Below, one piece after another: positions 42,447-49,802 of a DNA stretch of 52,292 nt; the stretch's first letter is position 1; each line of letters opens with the position of its first letter. The stretch spans positions 1 to 52,292 of the forward strand of contig NZ_SMKT01000051.1 in assembly GCF_004348735.1 (NCBI RefSeq), given 5' to 3'. A program made the position numbers and the translations under genes. The notes beneath the pieces were generated by a model. That model searched no databases. It was not told the DNA's origin and saw only the letters and a program-made list of their open reading frames with translations. The stretch comes from Actinomadura sp. KC06 (GTDB lineage Bacteria; Actinomycetota; Actinomycetes; Streptosporangiales; Streptosporangiaceae).

Positions 42447-43619
42447 TTAGCGCTGCAATCTTCGGGCGACGTCGAGAGCGACCGTGTAGGCGCCGGCGAC
42501 GTCGTCCTCGCCAGTGGGGAGGGGCGCGACCTTGTAGGTGATCAGGACGACCACGTTCCGCACGCGGAATCCCACGTGGCCGAAGTCGTGCATGTGGCCG
42601 CCGAATGCCTGCTCGCCCAGTCCTCCCAGCGGACGGAACTCCTTCAGCACCCCACGCGATCTGCGCTGCAGCCCCGCATAGCCATGGGATGCCGCGCGAT
42701 ACCCGGCCCCCGGCCAATAATCGGAGACCGACGCCACCTCGACCGTCAGATCCGCGGACTGCGTCTTCGAGTCCACGGTCTTGTCGGCCTTCCAGCGGCA
42801 GGAGGTGACGTGAACATCGCGGAATCCGGCGAGGAGCGGTTCTTCCTTCCAGGGTTCGATGTTCACGCCGTCACGGACCACTTTGCCGAGCGTCTCGGCG
42901 GACACCAACCGGCAAGCTTGTGGAACCTGGTGAAGCGGGGATGGTCCCTGCGGGTCGTCCTTCTTGTGCGGGGTCGGTTTCGCGGGCAGGCCGAGCTTGC
43001 GGGCGACATCGATCGCAGCCCGCCGGGCTCCGGCCAGCGCCACCTCCTTGGAGATCGGCCGCCCTTGCTCGTACCCCTCGTAGACGATGGCGTAGTACCG
43101 TCCGCGAGCGGTGAAGACGTACTCGCCTCGCCCGCCCTTCGCCACGCTGGAGAATCGCGAGATGGCCTGCTCGCCGAGGCCGTCCACGCGTTCGGCGGGC
43201 GGGCTGAGCGTGCCGAACGCCGTGTCGTACGCCGAGGTCGCCGGCATGTTCCGGGACGTGTCGAGCTGGTCGACCTTCACCGTGAGGACCTTCTTGTGGC
43301 CGCTCGCGCCGGACTGGGAGAGCCAGACGCAGTCGTCGGGGTCCTCGTACCGGTTCAGCGGAACCAGTGCCTTGGCGGTTCGCTTCGACACTCCGCACCC
43401 ATCGGGCAGGTCGGGAAGCTCGGGGACGGTGTCAGGCCCACGGCGCGGAGTCTCGAACGGCCCCTCGGCGACACCGTGGACGCGAGAAGGGCGCGGCTCG
43501 TCCTCGCTGGACCGGGCGACCCCCACCCCGGCCGCGACCAGCACGATGACGATGACAGCCGCGACGGCGGCGGCTAACCGAGGCTCGGCGCGCAGCCGCC
43601 GGACGAGCTGACCGATCAT
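42447..43619 (-). CDS. Membrane-anchored or secreted protein with duplicated domain (unknown function)
   Basis: The 390-residue protein has a short cytoplasmic start, a hydrophobic segment near residues 17-36 (AAAVAAVIVIVLVAAGVGVA) and then an extracellular part. That part contains two similar blocks: one with CGVSKRTAKALVPLN, a Cys-Val-Trp and GLGEQAISRF; the other with CRLVSAETLGKVVRDG, SCRW and GLGEQAFGG. Each ends with a stretch like VALAGARRAAIDVARKLG or AGAYTVALDVARRLQR. This two-cysteine layout resembles DUF3558-like actinobacterial surface proteins, but I cannot assign function. No relation to neighbours is evident. Confidence 0.75.
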   Translation of the reverse strand: MIGQLVRRLRAEPRLAAAVAAVIVIVLVAAGVGVARSSEDEPRPSRVHGVAEGPFETPRRGPDTVPELPDLPDGCGVSKRTAKALVPLNRYEDPDDCVWLSQSGASGHKKVLTVKVDQLDTSRNMPATSAYDTAFGTLSPPAERVDGLGEQAISRFSSVAKGGRGEYVFTARGRYYAIVYEGYEQGRPISKEVALAGARRAAIDVARKLGLPAKPTPHKKDDPQGPSPLHQVPQACRLVSAETLGKVVRDGVNIEPWKEEPLLAGFRDVHVTSCRWKADKTVDSKTQSADLTVEVASVSDYWPGAGYRAASHGYAGLQRRSRGVLKEFRPLGGLGEQAFGGHMHDFGHVGFRVRNVVVLITYKVAPLPTGEDDVAGAYTVALDVARRLQR

Positions 43620-43869
43620 GCCCGCGGCCTCCGGACGCCGGGCGGGGCAGCGGTATACCCGGCCTCAACGGTCCCCGAGAGGAACGCGCGCGGCCGATTC
43701 AACGGCTCAACGATCACATGGGCTTTGATCGCTTGTACGGCCGTGAAGTTCGAGACACTTTCGCCCTCCGCGCTCGACGACTGACACCCTGCGCAGGCGG
43801 CCCCACCGTGGCGAGCGTCCCGCGAACGTCACGGCCTCAGTGATCTAGCACTCTTTATGCCGATCAAGG

Positions 43870-45012
43870 TCAGTGGCCGCGGGTTGCTCTGAACCGCTGT
43901 GGTGCCGCGCGTTCGCCGCTGGCCGCGTCGGCGATGATCCGGCCGATGAGGGGAGCGAATTTGGCGCCGTGTCCCGAACAGGCTGAGGCGACGGTGATCC
44001 CGTCCACACCGTCGACAACGAAGTCCTCGGTGGGGGTGTTGGTGAACAGGCAGGTCGTTTCGGCATAAGGCTCGGGGACGAGACCAGGCAACGTCCGCCG
44101 GACGTACGCGATGAGCCGCTCACGATTGGCCGGATCGATCTCGCCGTTCTGTGCGGCCGCACTCCGGATCGGCCGTCCGCCGTTGTACTCGGCCACTTTC
44201 TGGCCGGACCGGCCGTCGGGGAGGACGGCGTCGCGGCCGCCGGGCAGGCCGTAGATCAGCATGGTCGACTTCTTGTGGATGAACGTCGGCCACGTCCCTT
44301 CCAGGGTGTCGCGATACGGGAAGTGGTAGGCGTTCTCCTGCATTACCTGAAGCGGAGGGAACGCGGTCAGGAACCGCCCCGGCAGAGGAAGTTCGCCGAG
44401 CAGGTCCGGCAGCCAGGCGCCGGCGGTGACGATGACCTTCTCGGCCTCCTCGGCGCGTCCGTCCGAGCCCACCAGGCGATGGCCGCGGCCGGCCCGTTCG
44501 ATCGACGCCACCGGCCAGCCGGTCTCGACGCGGGCGCCATCGGCCAGCGCCAGCCGCAGCATGGCCGCCGCGGCGGCTTCCGCGTCGATCACCCCGGCAC
44601 CCGGGTGCCACAGGACGCCGGCGTTCTCGCCGTCGAAGCCGAGCCCCGGCCAGCGCGCGGCGGCCGCGGCGGCGGTGAGCAGCTCGTGCTCGACGCCGAC
44701 CTGCTCGAACACGGCGGCCAGCGCCGCCGGGGCGCGGGCGGCGCCGAAGTCGAGCGAGCCCGTTGGGGTGATGAGCCGCTCACCGGCCTGGCGTTCCAGC
44801 TCGTCCCATTCGCTCCGCGAGTCGGCGACGAGCCGGGTGTAGAACGGGTCGTGGTAGCCGTACCGGAAGATCCGCGCGGACCCGTGCGAGCTGCCCGCGG
44901 CGTTGGCTGGAGTGGAGCGTTCCAGCACGGTCACCTCGTGACCGCGCCGCGCCAGCTGCCAGGCGGCCGCGGCCCCGGCGAGCCCGGCCCCGACGACGAC
45001 GAACGAGCCCAT
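43870..45012 (-). CDS. Sarcosine-oxidase/N-methyltryptophan-oxidase-like flavoprotein
   Basis: From ATG 45012 the 380-residue protein has the FAD loop VVVGAGLAGAAAAWQLARRG, SSHGSARIFRYGYHDPFY, and Cys321 in TTCLFTNTPTEDFVVD, the position of the covalent FAD attachment in monomeric sarcosine oxidases. SACSGHGAKFAPLIGRIIAD follows. It oxidises a secondary N-methyl amine to a primary amine plus formaldehyde and peroxide. If the catabolic operon at 3-17 kb yields sarcosine, this enzyme could use it, but the 27-kb distance makes this only a possibility. A longer frame upstream to 45132 lacks a start signal. Confidence 0.88.
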   Translation of the reverse strand: MGSFVVVGAGLAGAAAAWQLARRGHEVTVLERSTPANAAGSSHGSARIFRYGYHDPFYTRLVADSRSEWDELERQAGERLITPTGSLDFGAARAPAALAAVFEQVGVEHELLTAAAAAARWPGLGFDGENAGVLWHPGAGVIDAEAAAAAMLRLALADGARVETGWPVASIERAGRGHRLVGSDGRAEEAEKVIVTAGAWLPDLLGELPLPGRFLTAFPPLQVMQENAYHFPYRDTLEGTWPTFIHKKSTMLIYGLPGGRDAVLPDGRSGQKVAEYNGGRPIRSAAAQNGEIDPANRERLIAYVRRTLPGLVPEPYAETTCLFTNTPTEDFVVDGVDGITVASACSGHGAKFAPLIGRIIADAASGERAAPQRFRATRGH

Positions 45013-45178
45013 CGCGGTCCTTCCCACCCGGCACGCTTGCCCTGCCGAACCTACCCGCAGACCGTTGCCGCCGTCGGGCTGGCGGACGGGGCGGCGTGGA
45101 GGAACTGAGCGGGTCAGTCTGTGCAGGACCACGAGCCAAGGCGGCTGATGGTGATCACCACCGGACGGGCGGCTCCGG

Positions 45179-46240
45179 CTATCGGCTCTTTCCGCGGTAG
45201 CGGAAGTCGGTCAGGGCGACGGTGTAGTCGTCACGGTTCTCGCGGTAGGCGATGCAGTAGCTCGTCGGATACCAGCCGGCCAACCGCCACTCGCGCGGCT
45301 GCTTGAACGGCACGCAGATGTCGCCGGTCGCGCCCTTGCGCTGGCCGTCGAACCAGGCCTTGGTGATCATCGCTTCGTAGAACGTGATCTCGCCGTCGTA
45401 CTGGCCGTAGATCCACGTGTGCGTGAACGGCCTGCCGTTGAACTCCGGGCCGGTCAGGTCGATCAGGTGGTTGCCCATCGCGGGCTCGACCGCGTCGACA
45501 TCGCTGAAGTCCGGTGGACGGTAGCGCTCGGGCACCGGCAGTTTCGCGCGTTTGTAGTCGTCGCAGTTGGTGAGCATCGGGCACGGACCAGGACGGATCT
45601 GGTTCCGTTCCGCGAGCGGCTGGATGTAGAAGTGAAAGTCGAAGTGCGGGACGTCGTAGACGCCGGTCGGCATGTGCCCTTGGGGGTTCCAGTTCGTCAG
45701 CGACCATTTGAACGGCGTGTCGATGGCGCTGCGAAACCCGCGCGGCAGGTCGAGCACGAGTTCATGGCCGACGGCGCATTCCTTGTGCAGGTCGAGGTCG
45801 CCGCTGCCGTCCTTGTCGAAGCAGTGCTTGCCGTCGCTCACCGGGATGGGCAGGTTCCGCAACGTCGACGCCCGGAACGTCACGCCCATCGCGAGCGGAC
45901 GGCTGCGTACACGCTGCGTGTACGTACGCATCGCGCCGTCGCCGAGTGAGAGCGAGTGGCCGTACTCGGCGCACGGGCCGACATACGACAACGAGGTGCG
46001 CAGGAGCTTCGGTACGGCGCGCGATGGCACGCGGATCGTATGTTCGCGGTCTGGGTTGTCGCGGGCGACGAAGCAGACCGTCGTGCCGCGGCCACCGGGT
46101 TCTGCGGCCAGCGCAGTTCCCGGTGCCGGCGATGCTCCGGCCAGGAGGACGGCGAGCGCCGCGACGAGCAGTGGACGCGCCGGGCGGCGCAGGAGGCGAG
46201 ACACCATCGATCCTCGTGCCGATGGGTTCCGGGATGTCAT
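45179..46240 (-). CDS. Secreted protein with HFDFHFY motif (TTHB210/DUF5602-like)
   Basis: From ATG 46240 (AGGGGGAC upstream; ATG 46261 and 46207 are alternatives) the 353-residue protein has a Sec signal (LLRRPARPLLVAALAVLLAGASPA, AxA near ALAAEP). It contains PVSDGKHCFDKDGSGDLD, a Ca-loop-like stretch, VYDVPHFDFHFYIQPLAERNQI with the His/Asp cluster seen in TTHB210-type proteins, and four or more cysteines in the mature part (GPCPMLTNCDD, DICVP, SYCIAY). Function is unknown; a metal- or ligand-binding secreted protein is likely. Confidence 0.7.
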   Translation of the reverse strand: MTSRNPSARGSMVSRLLRRPARPLLVAALAVLLAGASPAPGTALAAEPGGRGTTVCFVARDNPDREHTIRVPSRAVPKLLRTSLSYVGPCAEYGHSLSLGDGAMRTYTQRVRSRPLAMGVTFRASTLRNLPIPVSDGKHCFDKDGSGDLDLHKECAVGHELVLDLPRGFRSAIDTPFKWSLTNWNPQGHMPTGVYDVPHFDFHFYIQPLAERNQIRPGPCPMLTNCDDYKRAKLPVPERYRPPDFSDVDAVEPAMGNHLIDLTGPEFNGRPFTHTWIYGQYDGEITFYEAMITKAWFDGQRKGATGDICVPFKQPREWRLAGWYPTSYCIAYRENRDDYTVALTDFRYRGKSR

Positions 46241-46261
46241 CGGTCGAGTCCCCCTGTCCAT

Positions 46262-46625
46262 GTGGTTGACCGGGGGATCGTCGTACAGGCGGCTGGAAGG
46301 CGGACGCGAACTCGCGCATCGGAACCGGGTAGGGGCCGAACCGCTCGTAACGCGCCGATGGTTTCAGCGCGTCCGACCACGATGTTGTGCACGAGACCGC
46401 CCTTCGCCATGACCCTCGCGAAAAGTTGACGCCGCGACGTGAATCGCTCGCTCGGCGACACACCGATCGACGCTCACACTTTGCCCACGTCATGGTGATG
46501 GACGACTGACAGCTGACGCCCCTGCGCGGACACCCCGGCTATGGGTCACTCCGAGTCCCCCGCCAACGGGTTCCCCTGCGGCGCGGAGCGGACTTCGACG
46601 GCGACCTGTGGCCGGGGACGGGACG
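46262..46625. other. Intergenic stretch without a recognised gene
   Basis: These 364 bases lie between the start of the secreted HFDFHFY protein and the end of the carotenoid oxygenase (both minus strand). Open frames here have atypical composition and no ribosome-binding sites. It presumably holds the promoter of the secreted protein and the 3' end of the oxygenase transcript; no clear hairpin or motif is seen. Confidence 0.5.
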
Positions 46626-48086
46626 TCAGCCGTTCGGGGTGAAGTGGCCGTGGAAGCCGAACGGGATGCCGTGCGGCACCTCGGCCCGCGCGAGCTCCTC
46701 GAATGTGGACGCGTCGAGGACCAGCAGGAAGGATCGGCCGCGTCCGACGTCCAAGACGACCGACAGCACCACGCCGTCGTCCTCGGCGGTGGCGTCCGGC
46801 GCGGACACGAACACCGGCTCGCCCGGATAGCAGCCGGGTTCGTCCCAGTGAAGGGTGTCGCCGGTCGTGACGCGCAGCCGGCACAGCCGGTCGAAGAAGT
46901 CGCCGCCCGCCGGATCGGACGCGCTGACGCCGTAGGCGACCTCGTACTCGCGGCCGTTCCGGCTCCCGTACGCGATCTGCGGGAGCTCCAGCGGCTCGGA
47001 CGACAGCCGCCGGGTCGTGACCTCGCCCGACGCCATGTCGATCCGGTAGCGGGTCGGCAGCGGCATGGGGACGGGGGCGCCGTCCCGCAGCCGGTGCAGG
47101 TACAGCGCGTCGATCACTTCGGAGTCCTCGTAGGCGCAGATGTCGACGGAAATGGCGTCGGGGCCGTCCTCGAAGGCGTTGATGTGATGGAAGGCGAACA
47201 GGGGCGGTCCATGGAACTCGCCGCGGATGGAGCCGTCCTGGAGGTCCAGCACGACGAACCGCGTGTCCAGCTCCGGCCGCCATCGGTAGTTCTCGATGAA
47301 CGGTCGGTTACGTAGGACGAAGGACAGGGCGTTCACGGCGAACGGGTAGACGACCAGCACGGCGTAGCGTTCGGTGATCGCGAAGCTGTGCATGTAGCCG
47401 GGCAGGTCGGTGCCGTAGGAGCCGATCGGGGTCCGCCGGAGCTCGCTGCCGCGCTGCCGCTGGACCATGTACTCGCTGACCCGCGAGAACCGCAGGAAGA
47501 CGTTCACCAGGTCGTCGGTGCCCGGCTGGACGTGCGGATGCGCCGTCGTCGTGTGCGCATCGAGGTCGTCGCTGTATCCGACGACGCCGAGCGTCTCCAG
47601 CGTGCCGGGATCGAATTGCACGGCCATCGGCGCCTCGGTGATCGCGAGTGATCGATTACCGGCCCGGACGATGTTGACGTTGGCGTTTACGCTCGCTTCC
47701 CGATCTTGAACGCCGCTCGGGCCGGGAATGAAACGGCTGATGAACCTCCGGAAGATGGACATGCACGGGTCCGTTGCGAACTCCCCGTGAGTGATCCGGC
47801 CTTCATGGCGAATGGCCCGGTAAGCGGGCGAATTCAGAAAACGATTCGTGTATGTGACGGTGCCCGCTTCGATGGTGAAGCGGTGCAGCATCGCCTGGCC
47901 GTCGAACCAGTGCCGGACCGACCGGCCGGCGTGCGCGTCGAACAGCGCGGGCCCGTTGCGCAGCAGGGCCCCGGTGAGCCAGCCTGGTAGTGCGCCCTGC
48001 ACCACAAGGTCTTCCTCAATTACCTCATTGGTCAGGCTGGAGAAGCCCGATGTGAACGTTGCCGGGATGATCTCACTCTCGTTCAT
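46626..48086 (-). CDS. Carotenoid oxygenase (RPE65/CCD family)
   Basis: The 486-residue protein (from ATG 48086; ATG 48095 lies too near the GAAGGGGG site) has the four iron-binding His of carotenoid cleavage dioxygenases: TAHPH, YMHSF, FHHIN and GFHGHF at the C-terminus. ALLRNGPALF and HWFDGQAMLHRF are typical N-terminal blocks. The enzymes split carotenoid or stilbene double bonds with Fe(II) and oxygen. No carotenoid-making genes are in the window, so the substrate is unclear (apocarotenoid or lignin stilbene-type). Divergent from an ECF sigma gene across an AT-rich gap. Confidence 0.92.
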   Translation of the reverse strand: MNESEIIPATFTSGFSSLTNEVIEEDLVVQGALPGWLTGALLRNGPALFDAHAGRSVRHWFDGQAMLHRFTIEAGTVTYTNRFLNSPAYRAIRHEGRITHGEFATDPCMSIFRRFISRFIPGPSGVQDREASVNANVNIVRAGNRSLAITEAPMAVQFDPGTLETLGVVGYSDDLDAHTTTAHPHVQPGTDDLVNVFLRFSRVSEYMVQRQRGSELRRTPIGSYGTDLPGYMHSFAITERYAVLVVYPFAVNALSFVLRNRPFIENYRWRPELDTRFVVLDLQDGSIRGEFHGPPLFAFHHINAFEDGPDAISVDICAYEDSEVIDALYLHRLRDGAPVPMPLPTRYRIDMASGEVTTRRLSSEPLELPQIAYGSRNGREYEVAYGVSASDPAGGDFFDRLCRLRVTTGDTLHWDEPGCYPGEPVFVSAPDATAEDDGVVLSVVLDVGRGRSFLLVLDASTFEELARAEVPHGIPFGFHGHFTPNG

Positions 48087-48262
48087 CACACACATGCCCC
48101 CTTCTGGCCCGGCCAGGAGGAAAAGCCAGGCTTGACGTATACGAATGGTTACGTGTAGCTACCTAGTTACATAGAGATACTTTACTTACCACTGCACACA
48201 TGCAAGCATACGCCCAGTTTGTTTCACCAGTCCGATGAGCAAACCGGCGCGGGGGCGATCGT

Positions 48263-48877
48263 ATGGACTCAGAGATCGACGCAGCCACGGAACAATCCGG
48301 CCCGATTCAGGGCCGGACGGAGACAACGGAGATAGCGGAGATCGTGCGGCGCTGCGCGGCGGGGGACGCCGGCGCCTGGGCAATCCTGATCAGGACGTTC
48401 ACACCGGTCGTGTGGACGGTCGCCCGGTCGCTCCGGTTATCCCGGGCCGACTGCGAGGACGTGTGCCAGGCCACGTGGCTCCGCCTCGCGCAGAGCATCG
48501 GCGGGCTCCGCGAGCCGGCGAAAATCGGCGGCTGGCTCGTCACCACATCACGCCGGGAGGCCCTGAAGGTGGTGGCCTGCCGCGAGCCGGTTCCGGTCGG
48601 CGACTCCCGCCTGTGGTCGGAACAGGAGGACTCCGGGCCCGGACCCGAGGACACGGCGCTGACCCGGTGCGAGGCCACCCGGGTGCTGGAGGCCGTACGC
48701 CGGCTCCCCGACCAGCATCAGGCCCTGATGGCGCTGCTGTTGACCGAGCCGCCGATGAGCTACGAGGCGATCAGCGACGCGCTGGCCATTCCACGCGGCT
48801 CGATCGGCCCCACTCGCCGCCGGATCCTGCGACACCTGGCGGACCAGATGAAGGCACCGTCACCCAACCGAGGCTGA
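48263..48877 (+). CDS. ECF-type RNA polymerase sigma factor
   Basis: The 204-residue protein has region 2 (RCAAGDAGAWAILIRTFTPVVWTVARSLRLSRADCEDVCQATWLRLAQ) and region 4 (LPDQHQALMALLLTEPPMSYEAISDALAIPRGSIGPTRRRILRHL), with a short acidic N-terminus. No anti-sigma factor follows; the next gene is convergent. The gap to the carotenoid oxygenase start (48087-48262) is AT-rich and holds the perfect 8-bp palindrome GTAGCTAC (about 48154-48161) amid GTTAC/GATAC repeats, possibly its own regulatory site. Confidence 0.9.
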   Translation: MDSEIDAATEQSGPIQGRTETTEIAEIVRRCAAGDAGAWAILIRTFTPVVWTVARSLRLSRADCEDVCQATWLRLAQSIGGLREPAKIGGWLVTTSRREALKVVACREPVPVGDSRLWSEQEDSGPGPEDTALTRCEATRVLEAVRRLPDQHQALMALLLTEPPMSYEAISDALAIPRGSIGPTRRRILRHLADQMKAPSPNRG

Positions 48878-48958
48878 CCGGGATGGGGCGTGCCCGGCGG
48901 TGTGGCAGGTCGTTTCCGGCGGGGGGTGGATTTTCGCGTGCTCAAGCCAGTGGGCGCG

Positions 48959-49687
48959 TTATGGGACTTCGCTGGGGACGAGGCGGCCGAGCATGGCCTC
49001 CAGCTTGGCGTCGAACAGCGGCTTCGCGTCCTGCAGTGCCCACCGCTGATGCCCGAACGTCTCCATCGTGACCATTCCGTAGAGGTTGGTCCAGCAGGAC
49101 AGGTAGACGTAGACGGCGCCGACCGGCAGCAGTCCGCCGAGCCGGTCGCCGACGTCCGCGAGCTGCTCGCGCAGGTCGGGGGCGATCTCGTCCGGCTCGG
49201 GTATCGGGAACGGCTGGTGGAACCAGAGCTCGTTGAACAGGTTGGAGAACACCCGGGCGAAGCGCATGCCGGCCTCGGTGCACGCCGCCTGCGCCATGTC
49301 CGTGCTGGTCAAGTGATCGCTGAAGGCGGGCAGGGGGGCTCCGAACATCAGGGCGAACTCGGCCGGATGCTCGACCGCCCATTCCCGGAACGCGTGGCTG
49401 ACGGCGCGCAGCCGTGTCAGCGCGTCCGCCTTGGGCACGGCGTCGCGCGCCTCCTCCATGACGAGGCGCACCTCGTCGTAGAAGTCACCGGTCAGCACCG
49501 TCACCAGCGTCTCCAGGCTGGGGAAGTACCGGTACAGCGCCGGTGAGGTCATCCCCATCTCCCGGGCGATGGCCCGCAGCGAGATCTGGGCCGGCCCGCC
49601 CTGCACCAGATGCCGGCGCGCCACCTCCTTGATCTCGGCGACCGTCGCGGCACGGATGCGGTCTCGCCTGCTCGGAACCGTTGTCAT
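48959..49687 (-). CDS. TetR family transcriptional regulator
   Basis: The 242-residue protein starts at ATG 49687 with a helix-turn-helix in residues about 10-55 (RIRAATVAEIKEVARRHLVQGGPAQISLRAIAREMGMTSPALYRYFPSLETL). It has a C-terminal ligand-binding domain of the TetR_C_13/WHG-like kind (FALMFGAPLPAF, VYVYLSCWTNLYGMVTMETFG). It is divergent from the MMPL transporter and very likely represses it and itself. A longer frame upstream runs into the transporter. Confidence 0.9.
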   Translation of the reverse strand: MTTVPSRRDRIRAATVAEIKEVARRHLVQGGPAQISLRAIAREMGMTSPALYRYFPSLETLVTVLTGDFYDEVRLVMEEARDAVPKADALTRLRAVSHAFREWAVEHPAEFALMFGAPLPAFSDHLTSTDMAQAACTEAGMRFARVFSNLFNELWFHQPFPIPEPDEIAPDLREQLADVGDRLGGLLPVGAVYVYLSCWTNLYGMVTMETFGHQRWALQDAKPLFDAKLEAMLGRLVPSEVP

Positions 49688-49802
49688 CAGCTGCCTCCAC
49701 CCCCAAGAGAACATTACCTCTTGACTCACGTTAGCAGTGCTGAAAGAGTTATCAGCAGTAACAAGAATGATCCATGCATACCAAACCGGGAGGGGTGGAG
49801 CG
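49688..49802. promoter_or_regulatory. TetR/MMPL divergent promoter and candidate operator
   Basis: The 115-base gap is richer in A+T. It holds TTGACT (about 49721-49726) as a possible -35, then GTTAGCAG and the near-palindrome GTTATCAGCAGTAAC (about 49748-49762, arms GTTA/TAAC). Repeated GTTA(n)CAG/TAAC elements suit a TetR operator. GGGAGGGG at 49788-49795 supports a GTG start at 49803 for the transporter. Confidence 0.45.

Noticed and set aside
46262..46625. Short minus-strand ORF of about 74 codons
   Set aside because: No ribosome-binding site and composition unlike coding sequence; no family pattern.
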